In this document: positions 45,541 to 57,894 of the stretch, piece by piece
Layout: the number at the start of each line of letters is the position of its first letter
Position numbering within the stretch: the first letter of the stretch is position 1
Assembly (NCBI GenBank): GCA_021613375.1
Contig: CM038728.1
Span: 34,526,299 to 34,590,298 of the forward strand
DNA length: 64,000 nt
Direction of reading: 5' to 3'
DNA from: Megaleporinus macrocephalus
Taxonomy: Eukaryota > Chordata > Actinopteri > Characiformes > Anostomidae
Position numbers and translations under genes: made by a program
Notes under the pieces: generated by a model
Seen by the model: the letters and a program-made list of their open reading frames with translations, nothing else
Told to the model about the DNA's origin: nothing
Databases searched by the model: none

Positions 45541-48120
45541 GAGCATGACGTGATCTTTCCAACGAGCCCTGGATCACTATGCAAGCCTTCAGGGAACTGG
45601 AGATACGGATGCAGCAATTTCACAAATTCGTATCCTACTTAGGCGCACCCTAGGCGGACTTTCTGAGATGCTGGCCCACTCATGACTTGTGATTGTAGTC
45701 TTAGGTGAAACCAGAGATAGCAATGTTCTAACTATGGTATCTTCGAAGCTCTCTAGGTCAGTGGAGAAATGTTAGCTAAAATAAAACAAGTTTTTGGATA
45801 AAATTTGAATCAAATGCATTAAAATACTCATTAAATGTTTTTAGTTTTAGTTTGAAAAACATAAAAAATGAATAACACATATTAGTCGGAATGTTACTCT
45901 CAGTGGACACTATCACTGTGGAACTGCTTGTAGGATTGAAGACTATAAACAAACATTTAATTGCTTGTTTTCATTTATAGCTGATCGCACAGTGTGATAG
46001 CCTAAACTTTATTACAACTAATATCATCTAATTTATGTAGGTTAAACTACAGAGATACAAAACAATATTTATGAAGATGGTTAGGCTTTATATACAGTAT
46101 ATAAACCTATAAAATACCAAACAACATAATGGTGGGAATTCATAAACATGCAGCCTCATTTAAAACTTTAAATTTCTTCAAACAACATTTGCAATTTAGA
46201 GATTTTCATTTACTGAATGATCAAATAGAGCACAATAAACAATTCAATCTTAAACTCACTTGTTATTGTCCATCTATTTTCCATTTGTTAAATACTCTCT
46301 GATACTATACAAAAAAAAAAAACAGTCATAATGAAGTAGTTATTAATCTAAACGAGTGGTAGAACAGTTCAGACACCATGCTGTGTTTATGTAGTAGTAG
46401 TCCAGTATCCATAATACTTTATAAGGTGTCATATTGCAGCTGCATCACTCTAAAATACCAAGCTTAAGTAGTAAAAGTATTATATGCACAGCAGTTTATA
46501 AAGCAAGATATATGTCTTCATAAAGCCTGGTGCCATTATGCATTATAATATATATTCACTTACCAGGTAACAGTAAATAATATTAATTATTGTTTTAAAT
46601 GTTATAAAATGTTAATTTAAGATAAGTTGGCAGCCACAGTTCTAAGATTTATACAGGAAACATACCAGAAACCTGTTTAATGCATCCCCATATTCAGGTT
46701 CACAGAGTTCTAATGAGTGGATGTTATGATGCATTACGAAGCCTAATATTATAAAATTCAAATAATCTTGTATTATTAAGCATTCTCCATTGATATTGAT
46801 TAAATATCTACTTATTATCAATTCTACAGGCGCATACCAGGCCTTGTGTTATTATGCATGCTATATAATGCTTTATAGATGCATTGTGAATACAGGACTT
46901 GTTAGGAGAAGTGTTCCGGAGATGTTTACCTAAAGGTGGTTCTGACATGGTTCTGGGGAAGTGCTTGCGACTCTGCCAGTCTTGTCTTTGTGCTCCCGTT
47001 GGGGAAAGCTGTAGTGACTGTGTTTGTGTTTATAAAGAGGCTGAAATCTCACCGTGTATTCCTGGCTGAAAGGAATCTGCCAAGTCGGAATGTTGAAAGT
47101 GACCACAGGCTTTGTGTCCGACCTCCACCGAGTCAGTGTCACTTCTCCGTGTGAGCAGATCCTCCTTCACTGCCAGCTTGGATCGTTTTTTGCTTAGTGC
47201 TGCAGCGTCTACGCAGCTTATAGCACATGGTATTAGTACTGCATCAGCATGAGCACTAGAATGAGTAAATGAGGTATCGGCTCAAGACCTAATACTGGTA
47301 TTGGTGTGACTGCATCGTTATTATTATAAAACAAAAGACATCATGTGACTCACTAAAAATATATAAACATGACTAAAAATGAAATTTGCAGCTTAATTTG
47401 CATTAAAATAGACAATTTTAATTACATTTGTGTAAAAACCCGTGCTCACTACAACATTGAACAGCACCGCGGTACACCAGCATCATGACTGACTGGGACT
47501 GAGAATGTTCTGGCGCTGCTTCTTCAGATTCTGATGATGTTTCTGAATTTGAATGTGAAGGAGCTGTAATAAAGAAATAGACAACCATATCACTTAGTCC
47601 TGAAACTTTTAGTCACACCCACAAAAACAGCTCATCCTGAGTGTAAACAGTATCTAGATAAATAACCAACATTATTCATGACAGCCTAGCAACCAGCCTA
47701 GCACCCAGCTACACTCATATATAGTAGATATAGAGGTACAGTTATTGTTGTAAATATGATTAAAGTGGAACTCGCTCTCATACGACTCTATAAACCTTCA
47801 TAACTCAGCTACATTAGCTTAGCATAGCTTCAACCACTGAACTTAGCAAGTGAAGCTAATGTTAGCTAACATCAGCTAAAACAGGCTCTTGAACGCCTCT
47901 CGCTGGATTCCTTACAGGCCCATATTGTTGAACAGTGCCAGAATTAAGATCCAGCCGTCGTGTAAGCCTACGTCCCATAGTGATAATCTTCAAATGATCT
48001 ACAGATGACGGAGTGAGAGGACAGTTCTTTCTGATGCCTGTTTAAAGTTCACAGGTTCAGACGACCTTCTGGATATTCAAGGAGCAGAAGATATAATAAC
48101 TAGTTGACTATAAGTATTGT
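45541..48120. other. AT-rich intron, partly old repeats
   Basis: Around 46380-46900 recurring TTATAATGCATTATAA-like words (TGCATTATAATATATATTC, ATGCTTTATAGATGCATTGTG) suggest a decayed palindromic repeat. A GC-richer patch lies at 46930-47150. TTAGCTAACATCAGCTAA-like words near 47855 recall the array at 5.9-6.6 kb. No gene. Confidence 0.4.
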
Positions 48121-48229
48121 AATGAAGTCAAACTTCAAAGACACGTTATCAATAATCTTTACTGGAATGTAAATGTAGATGAATGAAAACAAGCTGAAAT
48201 GAAATAGGAGTAACGAGACTATGTTTAAA

Positions 48230-50191
48230 ATGTAAGAAGTAGAAAGTACTGATAATGGAGTGTAAATGTAAGGAGTAGAAAGTACTGATAATGGAGTGAA
48301 AATGTAAGGAGTAGAAAGTACTGATAATGGAGTGTAAATGTAAGGAGTAGAAAGTACTGGTAATGGAGTGTAAATGTAAGGAGTAGAAAGTACTGATAAT
48401 GGAGTGTAAATGTAAGGAGTAGAAAGTACAGATAAATGGAGTGTAAATGTAAGGAGTAGAAAGTACAGATAATGGAGTGTAAATGTAAAGAGTAGAAAGT
48501 ACTGATAATGGAGTGTAAATGTAAGGAGTAGAAACTACAGATAAATGGAGTGTAAATGTAAGGAGTAGAAAGTACAGATAATGGAGTGTAAATGTAAAGA
48601 GTAGAAAGTACTGATAATGGAGTGTAAATGTAAGGAGTAGAAAGTACTGATAATGGAGTGTAAATGTAAGGAGTAAAAAGTACAGATAATGGAGTGTAAA
48701 TGTAAGGAGTAGAAAGTACTGATAATGGAGTGTAAATGTAAGGAGTAGAAAGTATTGATAATGGAGTGTAAATGTAAGGAGTAGAAAGTACTGATAATGG
48801 AGTGTAAATGTAAGGAGTAGAAAGTACTGATAATGGAGTGTAAATGTAAGGAGTAGAAAGTACTGATAATGGAGTGTAAATGTAAGGAGTAGAAAGTACT
48901 GATAATGGAGTGTGAATGTAAGGAGTAGAAAGTACTGATAATGGAGTGTAAATGTAAGGAGTAGAAAGTACTGATAATGGAGTGTAAATGTAAAGAGTAT
49001 AAAGTACTGATAATGGAGTGTAAATGTAAGGAGTAGAAAGTACTGATAATGGAGTGTGAATGTAAGGAGTAGAAAGTACTGATAATGGAGTGTAAATGTA
49101 AGGAGTAGAAACTACAGATAATGGAGTGTAAATGTAAGGAGTAGAAAGTACAGATAATGGAGTGTAAATGTAAAGAGTAGAAAGTACTGATAATGGAGTG
49201 TAAATGTAAGGAGTAGAAAGTACTGATAATGGAGTGTAAATGTAAGGAGTAGAAAGTACTGATAATGGAGTGTGAATGTAAGAGTAGAAAGTACTGATAA
49301 TGGAGTGTAAATGTAAGGAGTAGAAAGTACTGATAATGGAGTGTAAATGTAAGGAGTAGAAAGTACTGATAATGGAGTGTAAATGTAAGGAGTAGAAAGT
49401 ATGGATAATGGAGTGTAAATGTAAGGAGTAGAAAGTACTGATAATGGAGTGTAAATGTAAGGAGTAGAAAGTACTGATAATGGAGTGTAAATGTAAGGAG
49501 TAGAAAGTACTGATAATGGAGTGTAAATGTAAGGAGTAGAAAGTACTGATAATGGAGTGTGAATGTAAGGAGTAGAAAGTACTGATAATGGAGTGTAAAT
49601 GTAAGGAGTAGAAAGTACTGTTAATGGAGTGTAAATGTAAAGAGTATAAAGTACTGATAATGGAGTGTAAATGTAAGGATTAGAAAGTACTGATAATGGA
49701 GTGTAAATGTAAGGAGTAGAAAGTACTGGTAATGGAGTGTAAATGTAAGGAGTAGAAAGTACTGATAACGGAGTGTAAATGTAAGGAGTAGAAAGTACTG
49801 ATAATGGAGTGTAAATGTAAGGAGTAGAAAGTACTGATAATGGAGTGTAAATGTAAGGAGTAGAAAGTACTGATAATGGAGTGTAAATGTAAGTAGTAGA
49901 AAGTACTGATAATGGAGTGTAAATGTAAGGAGTAGAAAGTACTGATAATGGAGTGTAAATGTAAGGAGTAGAAAATACTGGTAATGGAGTGTAAAGGTAA
50001 GGAGTAGAAAGTACTGATAATGGAGTGTAAATGTAAGGAGTAGAAAGTACTGGTAATGGAGTGTAAATGTAAGGAGTAGAAAGTACTGATAATGGAGTGT
50101 AAATGTAAGGAGTAGAAAGTACTGGTAATGGAGTGTAAATGTAAGGAGTAGAAAGTACAGATAATGGAGTGTAAATGTAAGGAGTAGAAAG
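48230..50191. repeat. 36-bp minisatellite array A, about 54 copies
   Basis: The unit is GTACTGATAATGGAGTGTAA followed by ATGTAAGGAGTAGAAA. Copies are nearly identical. Variants (ACAGATAA, GGTAA, GTGTGAA, AAAGAGTA, GAGTATAAA) recur in blocks, which implies repeated local duplication. The period is a multiple of three, so the minus strand stays open for 251 codons (49621-50376) with a 12-residue motif HYQYFLLLTFTL. That frame is an artefact. Confidence 0.98.
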
Positions 50192-50860
50192 TTACTGTAT
50201 ATGTCAGTCACTGTATATGAACCAATCCTTTCACTGGTGCATATTCTGGTTGGTGGTGTTCTGGTGGTGGCGTCAGTCAGAGTGAGAGGTATTGGACTGA
50301 CGTTGCTCTGGAACCGGATCAGCCAGATTCTGTGAATAAATGACCCGGTGCAAGGAACACCCAGGGCCTCCTGCACGCACCACAGCGATGAGTGCTTTTA
50401 ACACCTTGGAAGGCGGGTGATTCTAACACCTCGGGTGTTACTGTATGTACCGTACGCGGACTCTCAGGTTTTTGGCGTTGCGCTCGCTCCAGATGGAATA
50501 AGCCTTTTACACCAGGTTTCAGGTGCAAATAGACTGTCCTGAAAACAGAGATCTTACATAAAAACTGGGCTACAAAGCAAAATATACAGTTAATGAAGAT
50601 GGAGAAGAAGGTAAAACACCTGTTTCTCGGTCATGCTTTTGAGGACCTTCACTAAGAAATCACTTCCAAAGTTCAGTCCAAGAAGCTGGTTCTGCTTCTA
50701 ACCATCCAAATAACCCCAAACACGGTCAGTGGTGTAGGACCTTCAGAAGGTTCAGCATCATGCAGACCAAGCTTTCCACAAAGCACTGGACAGCAGGAGA
50801 TCCATGCTGGGTAAAATTGATCTAGACTGCAGGTAAACAGGAGAGCCAGGTGAAGCAGCA
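50192..50860. other. Unique intronic segment
   Basis: The segment at 50200-50540 is GC-richer with CACCTCGGGTGTTAC. Positions 50640-50860 are unremarkable. No gene is recognised. Confidence 0.35.
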
Positions 50861-50861
50861 T

Positions 50862-51183
50862 CAGACCACATAGGATGGGCAGTTGTTCAGTATTAGACCA
50901 CACAGGATGGGCAATTGTTCAGCATCAGACCACACGGGATGGGCAGTTGTTCATTATGAGACCACACAGGATGGGCAGTTGTTCAGCATCAGACCACACA
51001 GGATGGTCAGTAGTTGGTTAGTATCAGACCAACAGTATGGGCAGTTGTTCTGAGTCAGACTAACAGGATGGACAGTTGTTCTGAATCAGACTAACAGGAT
51101 GGGTAGTTGTTCTGAATCAGACTAACAGGATGGGTAGTTATTCTGAATCAGACTAACAGGATGGGTAGTTGTTCTGAATCAGA
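50862..51183. repeat. 31/32-bp minisatellite, about 10 copies
   Basis: Left units read GACCACACAGGATGGGCAGT plus TGTTCAGCATCA (32 bp). Right units read GACTAACAGGATGGGTAGTT plus GTTCTGAATCA (31 bp). The two classes are separated, with a mixed unit near 51015-51050. Confidence 0.95.
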
Positions 51184-51216
51184 CTGCCACTGGCATAAAA
51201 AGTAGACTATAAATAA

Positions 51217-51218
51217 AG

Positions 51219-51268
<50 letters not shown>

Positions 51269-51269
51269 C
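51217..51269. repeat. (TTA)n microsatellite
   Basis: About 17 trinucleotide copies. Confidence 0.95.
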
Positions 51270-51289
51270 ACAAGTGCTTTGATCCATTT

Positions 51290-52680
51290 TTGTAGGACAG
51301 AGGGAGAAGGGGCGGGGCCTAGTAGGCCAAGTGTCAGTATAGAAAATGAACCAATGGGCTGCTGTTCCTGCTTAATGAGCCATTTAAAAATTCTAAATGA
51401 AGTTCTATTGACCCGAGGGTGCCGGGAAAATACTTGGGATGCCAGATCGCCAGTCCAGCCCTGCCAAGATCTGGTTTGGAATGTGTGGCCGGTTTGCACC
51501 GGTTCCAGTTCAGTCTTCTGAGAGCCTTGACCAGTTGCCCGGACAATGCAGAGGCCAAAGCTGCGTCGGTGTGTACAGTTCCTACCTGTATGATTGGCTG
51601 TGCACCTGCTAGACACTCATAGGTACCTAGAACTGCTAACCTGAGACCCCGGTGCTTCAGTATTTATCCACAGCCTCGCCTCCCAGTTCTCGAGGAGGTG
51701 TGTTATTGATTTTCTATCACTGCATCCCGTGTATACAGTAAGTACAAAGTCTAGCTGCTCCGTAGCCGAGTCCAGCGCCCCAGCGGAGTGTTTCAAATGT
51801 AGAGCTGACATTTCTCCAGACACAAATACCACTTCAGTGTCTGTTCATGCCAAAACAAGCCCTGCGGCAAGAGAGATTCCGAAGCACCCTTGTTTTCCCA
51901 AACAAACCCCCCCTCCCAAAAAAAAAAAAAAAAAATGTCAAGGTCCCTGGACGACTACATAAATTATTACGTGACATTTATGGAATTTGACTGAAATGTC
52001 CTGTTGCTTTTATCTACTTTTGGATAGACAGCATTTAAAGTTCATCTCGGAATAGCTACGAGCCAAACGGGCCGGCTCCAGCGACCGGGCCGAACTCACT
52101 CGGAACTCCTCAAGTGACCTGAGCGTCTTGTCTTTCGCTCTCTTCGTCATCTAGCCTCTCCCGCTACAGGCAACACAGTTCCAACACGCAATATTCCCAC
52201 AATCAGGTTTCCGCCAGCGTCCGGGGCGCCCAAGGGGGGTGCAGGTGGTCGGCGAGGGTGGGAATTCTCCATACAATATCTGGCAAGGACAAGCTAATCT
52301 GTACTGATTTGAAGGCGCGCCAATGGAAGGCTTCTCTAATCCCTCATTCTTTTTATCAGAGGACTAGGAGGGAATTTCTCTTCGGAGAGGGAGAGAGGAG
52401 AGAGGGAGTTATTTCATGGCCCACTGACTCCACAGTTTTAGAGAATGGTTGTCTTTCTCTTTTTTTTCCTTTCTTTTAATTTTCGAATCTGTATGCAGCG
52501 AGGCGCCGTTCGGTTCAATATTTGCTGCATGCATAGATTCACGGCGGGCAGGAACGCAGAGGCAAAGTCACCTTCACCAATTAGCACGGCTTTCCGAAGT
52601 TGGCAATGCTGAGCTAACTAATAGCCTGGACACACAACTCAGAGCAGATCAGGGTACGAGGTATGTATTGGATGAGTGAC
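51290..52680. other. Unique GC-richer block, candidate regulatory
   Basis: About 1.4 kb with no recognised repeat except an A-run at about 51918-51935. It contains GATACGGAAT-poor, CpG-containing sequence and AATTAGCACGGCTTTCC and CTGTACTGATTTGAAGGCGC. Several antisense and sense frames have no motif. Confidence 0.35.
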
Positions 52681-52884
52681 TCCTAGAAATCCCAATGATC
52701 AGTTATCAATAATTAAAACATGGGGTTCGTTTGTTTTGAATTATTCTTGTTGTGAAGATGCAGTAGTGCTATAAGCTTATATATCATCACTGTATAACAT
52801 CAAGGAAAAGCATGTCCATCTCCATTTTTGTTGACCTTTAGTTTTCTACATTACATACACACAGATATTTGTGTATTTACATTG

Positions 52885-53025
52885 TGTGAAAGTTCCATGA
52901 TGAATGGACCAATAGAAATGCTCCAAAATAGCTCGCAAAAAATTCTGGTTCCATTGACTTACATTGAAAGTGAAAACAGTTTTTGGTCTCTCCTGTAAAG
53001 TTGCCATTTTGGAGATTCTTGTTTT
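52885..53025 (+). mobile_element. Dispersed repeat, GGACCAATAGAAATGCTCC family, well-preserved copy
   Basis: TGATGAATGGACCAATAGAA, CTGGTTCCATTGACTTACAT and CTCTCCTGTAAAGTTGCCAT are all present in order. Confidence 0.8.
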
Positions 53026-53095
53026 TCTCCAGTAGCAAATCAAACCCACCGGTTCCTTCTTTAGGACCACCTACATTGTATCTGCACTCACTGAC

Positions 53096-53510
53096 CTCCA
53101 CTGACCATACAGCAGCTACACCTACAGACTGTAGTTCATCTGATTCTCTGTACACTTTATTACTCTGTTCTTTAATGATCAGGACCCCCACAGGACCACC
53201 ACAGAGCAGATACCATTAAGGAGGTGGGTCATTCTCAGCACTGTGTTAGTTAGGGTGTTGTGCTTGTGTGGGTGGATCAGACACAGAAGTGCTGCTGCTG
53301 CTGGAGTGTTTAAACACTGTGTCCACTCACTGTCCACTCTATTAGACACTCCTACTACTTGCTGGTCCACCTTGTAGATGTAAAGTCAGAGACAGTAGCT
53401 CATCTGCTGCTGCACAGTTTTTGCTCCTCTAGTTCTTCATCAGAGGACACAGGACGCCGCCCACAGGACACTGCCCACAGGACGCTGCCCACAGGACGGT
53501 GTTGTGTTTA
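53096..53510 (+). mobile_element. Fold-back element, half copy
   Basis: It shares GATCAGGACCCCCACAG, TTAAACACTGTGTCCACTCA, TGCTGGTCCACCTTGTAGAT and TAGTTCTTCATCAG with 55545-56150 but ends in a triplicated GACRCTGCCCACAG unit (53458-53500), without the mirrored second half. Confidence 0.75.
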
Positions 53511-53579
53511 CTGACCTCAGCTGCAGCATGTCCTCAGTGTTTCAGCTCCATGGGTTCTCCTTATTTGGGTTTTACTGCA

Positions 53580-54320
53580 GTTGGGATGGTTTTTGTTCTG
53601 AAGGAGTGAAACAGACGCAAGTTTATACAACCTGCTTATACTACCACTCTGGTTATCTAGAACCTGTTCACAGTACCATTCATATTAGTTAAAACCTCTC
53701 ACATTACAACTTATATTAGTTACCTAGACCTGTTCACAGTCTGAATCTTATTCAGACTTGGCTATCTAGAACCTGCAAACTCAAACTACTACTTACATTC
53801 ATTCAGTGTTGATGGTTTCTGCTCTGGAGAAGTGAAATAGATGCAAGTTTTAACAACCCACTTATACTACCATTCCAGTTACCTAGAACCTGTTCACAGT
53901 ACCATTCATTCTAGTTATGTGGAACCTGTCACACTACAGCTTATATTAGTTACCTAGATCCTGTTACTCTACCACTAATATTCACAACCATTTATCTAGA
54001 ACCTGTTCACAGTGTGATTTAGTCTTATTCACACTCGGCTATCTAGAACCTACACTACCACTCATTCATTCAGTGTTGATGGTTTTTGCTGTGGAGGAGT
54101 GAAACAGACACAAGTTTTAAGAACCTGCTCATACTACCGCTCCAGTTACCTAGAACCTGTTTACAGTACCATTCATACTAGTAATCTAGAACCAGTCACA
54201 CTACAACTTATATTAGTTACCTAGATCCTGTTACTCTACCACTTATATTCACATTTATCTAGAACCTGTTTACAGTGTGATTATGGGTCTTATTCACACT
54301 CGGCTATCTAGCACCTATCC
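53580..54320. repeat. Tandem segment of about 220-270 bp, three copies, using TATCTAGAACCTG
   Basis: GATGGTTTYTGYTCTGGA and AGTGAAACAGACGCAAGTTT recur near 53586, 53809 and 54077. Each copy holds several GTTACCTAGAACCTGTTCAC words, so it shares its core motif with the 12.7-20.9 kb family although the rest differs. Confidence 0.85.
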
Positions 54321-54399
54321 GAAGACGTTTAAGAAGACGAGCGCCGCTGTTGATCACTCGCAGTTGAAAACAACGTCACCGCTCAGACCTCCGCTTGCA

Positions 54400-54760
54400 T
54401 CTGCCAAAACTGTTGCATCATGGGATTGTCTTAGCAGCTGAGAAACAGTTTGATGCTTCCTTACAGTCCAGCCAAAGAAAGGAACCTCAGTAGAGAGTAT
54501 CTTTATGGGTTCTAAGAATTGGGACAGCCTACGTACTGTGACGTGAAGTTCCGTCTATGCAGACGCTCAGTAGGTCTCAGACCCGTTGCTTCGTGGAGCC
54601 GGCCGACTCCTCGCTTGACCTTGCGGCGGGTTCGCTCAGCGTTCTTTCTCCTCCTCTGTCTTCCTCAGCAGCTGTCCAGAACCAGAAGCAAATGTGCTAG
54701 CATGGCGGCACTCTGCACTCTAGAAATCTCTAACGTCTTTATTAGGTTCTGAGCCTCGGA
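54400..54760 (-). mobile_element. Inverted-repeat element related to 21649-22314
   Basis: GCATCATGGGATTGTCTTAG and AGAATTGGGACAGCCTACGT are the reverse of AAGACAATCCCATGATGCAG and GACTGTCCCAATTCTT of the other copy. The ends are not clear. Confidence 0.6.
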
Positions 54761-54769
54761 GGCAGCTTC

Positions 54770-55540
54770 CGAGAGAGCGAGAGAGAGAGAGAGAGCGAGA
54801 GAGAGAGGGAGCAGGAACGAGTAAATAAAAAGAAATATGCTCTTCCAAGAACGTGATAAATGGATTGCTTTTATCTTAACATGAATCAGGCGGCTGACTT
54901 GCAGGGAGCAGCAGAGTAAGTCCCGAGGGTCTTGTGGAGTGTGTTTTCATATGTTTTTAAAGTTCGGCTCAGCGATAAGGAAGCACTTCATCTATTAAGT
55001 GCGTGGCGGGCTCACAAGACACGCGCCGGAGTGGCCGAACGGGCCGGAATAACGACTCCCGCGCACCTCCACGGTGTCCAGCCGTAACGAGCAGCGCAAC
55101 GAGTCGCAGGTAAAGACGGCCCGACGGCGGCCGGGGCTTGTTTTTATGTTTGTACACACCAGGCACATGAATTACTGACAAACCGGCGTCTCTGAGGGCC
55201 ACTTCAGACTCTCTCTGTCTGAAATAATTGGGTTGCAATACTAAACCAGGTTTTGAAGTCAGAGTGCAATGGCGCTGCTGTTTTTCTCATTTATTTATTC
55301 TCCTGCTCGGCCGTTTAAGGCGGAGATGCCGTGTCAGCCATTTATCATCTGCGGACGTTTACAGTATTGTGGCACGCCGGCGAAACAGGTGGCAGACAAC
55401 GGTGGGAAGATACGAGGAGCATTCATTGAGTAAACACACATAAACACACACACCCACATACACTGGAGGGGCCGTTTCTATGTTTCCGGCTCTGATCTGA
55501 GCTATAATGTCAACACGACCTGCTGGAAGACGGTCTACAC
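54770..55540. other. Unique GC-rich block, candidate regulatory
   Basis: A (GA)n run lies at 54775-54810, followed by CpG-rich unique sequence to about 55400. Frames on both strands have no motif. Confidence 0.35.
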
Positions 55541-55544
55541 ACAT

Positions 55545-56150
55545 CAGCCGTATACAGGAGCTCCACTTCCAGACTCTAGTTCATCTGATTCTCTGTATAC
55601 CTTATTACTCTGTTTACTCTTTAATGATCAGGACCCCCACAGGGCAGATACTATTAGGGAGGAGGGTCATTCTCAGGAGATCAGACACAGCAGTGCTGCT
55701 GCTGCAGTGTTTAAACACTGTGTCCACTCACTGTCCACTCTATTAGACACTCCTACTACTTGCTGGTCCACCTTGTAGATGTAAAGTCAGAGACAGTAGC
55801 TCATCTGCTGCTGCACAGTATGTGTTCCTCTAGTTCTTCATCAGTGGACACAGGACTCCGTCCAGAGGACACTGCTGTCCGAATAGTTTTGGTTGGTGGA
55901 TTCTCGATTCTCAGTCCAGCAGCAGCAGCTCTGCTGTGTTTGATCCACTCGCAGCAGCAAAACACACTAACTAAATAACACACCACCACCATGTCAGTGT
56001 CACTGCAGTGCTGAGAATGACCCACCTCCCTAATAGTATCTGCTCTGTGGTGGTCCTGTGGGGGTCCTGATTATTAAAGAACAGAGTGATAAAGTATACA
56101 GAGAATCAGATGAACTGTATGGTCAGTGGAGCTGAATAAATGGTCAGTGA
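55545..56150. mobile_element. Fold-back (large palindromic) DNA-type element
   Basis: The left arm (about 55577-55680) has TTCATCTGATTCTCTGTATA, AATGATCAGGACCCCCACAG and GAGGGTCATTCTCAG. The right arm (about 56012-56120) is its inverted form, with CTGAGAATGACCCACCTCCC, CTGTGGGGGTCCTGATTATT and TACAGAGAATCAGATGAA. The middle holds non-coding CTGGTCCACCTTGTAGATG and CAGTGCTGCTGCTGCAG. Open frames in it have no motif. Confidence 0.85.
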
Positions 56151-56219
56151 GTGTGAATCTAAGGTGGTTTAATGAAGCGTTCACTGATCACCGATATCTG
56201 CTATAGCATATAATCATGG

Positions 56220-56570
56220 AATAAGAGATGATTTCTATACACGGCCATCAATATTTATTTCCTCCGGATAGTGTAAGGTAGTCGTGTTTGCCATGGTAAC
56301 CCAGCCCTGCACCTGCTCCGAGCTGCATCTCTGAGTTAATAGGCAGGCGGCGAATGCGAGACTGGAAGGGAGCATCGTTGCAGAGACACTCTCAGAAAGT
56401 GGGCTGTACACAGATCCCCTCAAGCGGCGACAGAGAGTGAACCGAATAACACGGGATACAAAGAAGAACGCGAGGAAACAAAGAGACGGAATCAGACCAG
56501 CACTCGCTGACGCTGCCCAGCACAGCCCAGACTTAACCTTCCACACGCTCCTCGTCTCCTCTGGTTGCCT
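56220..56570. other. Unique GC-richer segment
   Basis: A 103-codon minus frame (56235-56546) has no recognisable domain. It may be chance or a candidate noncoding element. Confidence 0.3.
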
Positions 56571-56717
56571 TTAGTCCAGTAGTGTAGTTTTTTTTTTGTG
56601 TGGTAACACGTTTCCTTCGTGTATTGCTGATGTTTGTGATGCATCACCTGGAGATATAGGAGTAGTTCAGATGACAGATGTTATTATGTTATTGTTTTAT
56701 ACATATATATTGCATTT

Positions 56718-56769
56718 GAACACAACAACCAATAGAAATGCTTCAAAATAGCATGGACAGTTATATATA

Positions 56770-56851
<82 letters not shown>

Positions 56852-56925
56852 GAAAAATATTGTCGATGTTGTCGATGTTGTTTTTGTTTTCTCCTGTAAA
56901 GAAGAGAAGATGCTTGTTTTTCATA
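56718..56925 (+). mobile_element. GGACCAATAGAAATGCTCC-family copy split by AT expansion
   Basis: CAACCAATAGAAATGCTTCA and AAATAGCATGGACAG (left, 56728-56760) and GTTTTCTCCTGTAAAGAAGA (right, about 56885-56905) flank an (AT)n tract at 56775-56850. Confidence 0.65.
56775..56850. repeat. (AT)n tract
   Basis: AT dinucleotides inside the repeat copy. Confidence 0.95.
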
Positions 56926-56949
56926 GGACAGTGACTAATATAATATGTG

Positions 56950-56954
<5 letters not shown>

Positions 56955-57031
<77 letters not shown>
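56955..57031. repeat. (AT)n tract abutting the second CACTACC element
   Basis: It ends three bases before the element start at 57034. Confidence 0.95.
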
Positions 57032-57033
<2 letters not shown>

Positions 57034-57036
<3 letters not shown>

Positions 57037-57533
57037 TACCGCTCAAAAGTTTGGGATCACAGTGAAATGTTCTTGTTTTAATGGAGTATCTTCTTCCTTA
57101 ACACAACAATGGACTGACGGGTCTCTAAAGAAAGTTCTTTCTTTCTGGTCATTGTGAGCCGGTCAGCAAGCCATCAACTGCTGATCTTCAGATACTAAAG
57201 TAACCTAGAATGTTGTTCCCTTTTATACTCACTTATTAGTAGAATGTTTTTCAGCTGTGATCACAATTGAGCAAGAGTGTCCTAACAACCAATTAGTCCA
57301 ATAACATCCTTAACTTGGATTGGTGGTCGTACCAGGAGATTTAGACAGAGGACTGAGAATTACTGATAATAGACTATATGTAAAATAAGCCTCTATACAA
57401 AAATAGACTTTAATACAAACATTTATATTCTTTAAAAATCATCTGATACACTTACATTAATTAAGAAATGGACAATATTGTTTGTGAATTGCATGAAAAT
57501 TGCATGAAATAAATTCTAAAGTGATCCTAAACT
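57034..57533. mobile_element. CACTACC Tc1/mariner-type element, copy 2 (right end lost)
   Basis: CACTACCGCTCAAAAGTTTG and the whole interior match 4780-5290 with few differences. The right terminal repeat stops after GTGATCCTAAACT, so the copy is truncated and could not be mobilised by its own ends. The left flank is an AT tract in place of a plain TA. Confidence 0.9.
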
Positions 57534-57639
57534 ATGCTCAAACCTTATAATGAACATGGGTTTGAGCTAAGCTGCTAAAAAACTAGAGTAAAAACTAGAG
57601 AAATATACAAGCTACAATGTATGCACCTCTATTCTAGTC

Positions 57640-57890
57640 TTCTGATTGGCTGCTCCACTCACTCAAGTAAGTCTGATATGAGGGTCTTGGAGGTTGATTG
57701 GAGGGCTAAAGATTGACTCTTTCTCTTCTTTTGCCATCACCGTCAGTCACTTATAATCAAGCTTAGAAAACTGCCACAGATTGGCTGATTGACAGGGCAA
57801 ATCAGATCAAGGCTTGATTTAGTCAATCAATCAATTTAGCTTTGTTGGCATGACTGTGTATGTACATAGATAGATATATCTATATAAGAC
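57640..57890. repeat. Direct duplication, copy 1
   Basis: GGTTGATTGGAGGGCTAAAG, TTTTGCCATCACCGTCAGTC and TTTAGCTTTGTTGGCATGAC recur at 58748-58920. Both copies end in a short AT- or ATAG-type tract. Confidence 0.9.
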
Positions 57891-57894
57891 TATG

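Noticed and set aside
48230..50191. CRISPR-like array
   Set aside because: Units follow each other without unique spacers and the context is a vertebrate intron.
49621..50376. 251-codon minus-strand frame with a 12-residue repeat
   Set aside because: It is the translation of the 36-bp minisatellite. Its period is a multiple of three, so openness carries no information.
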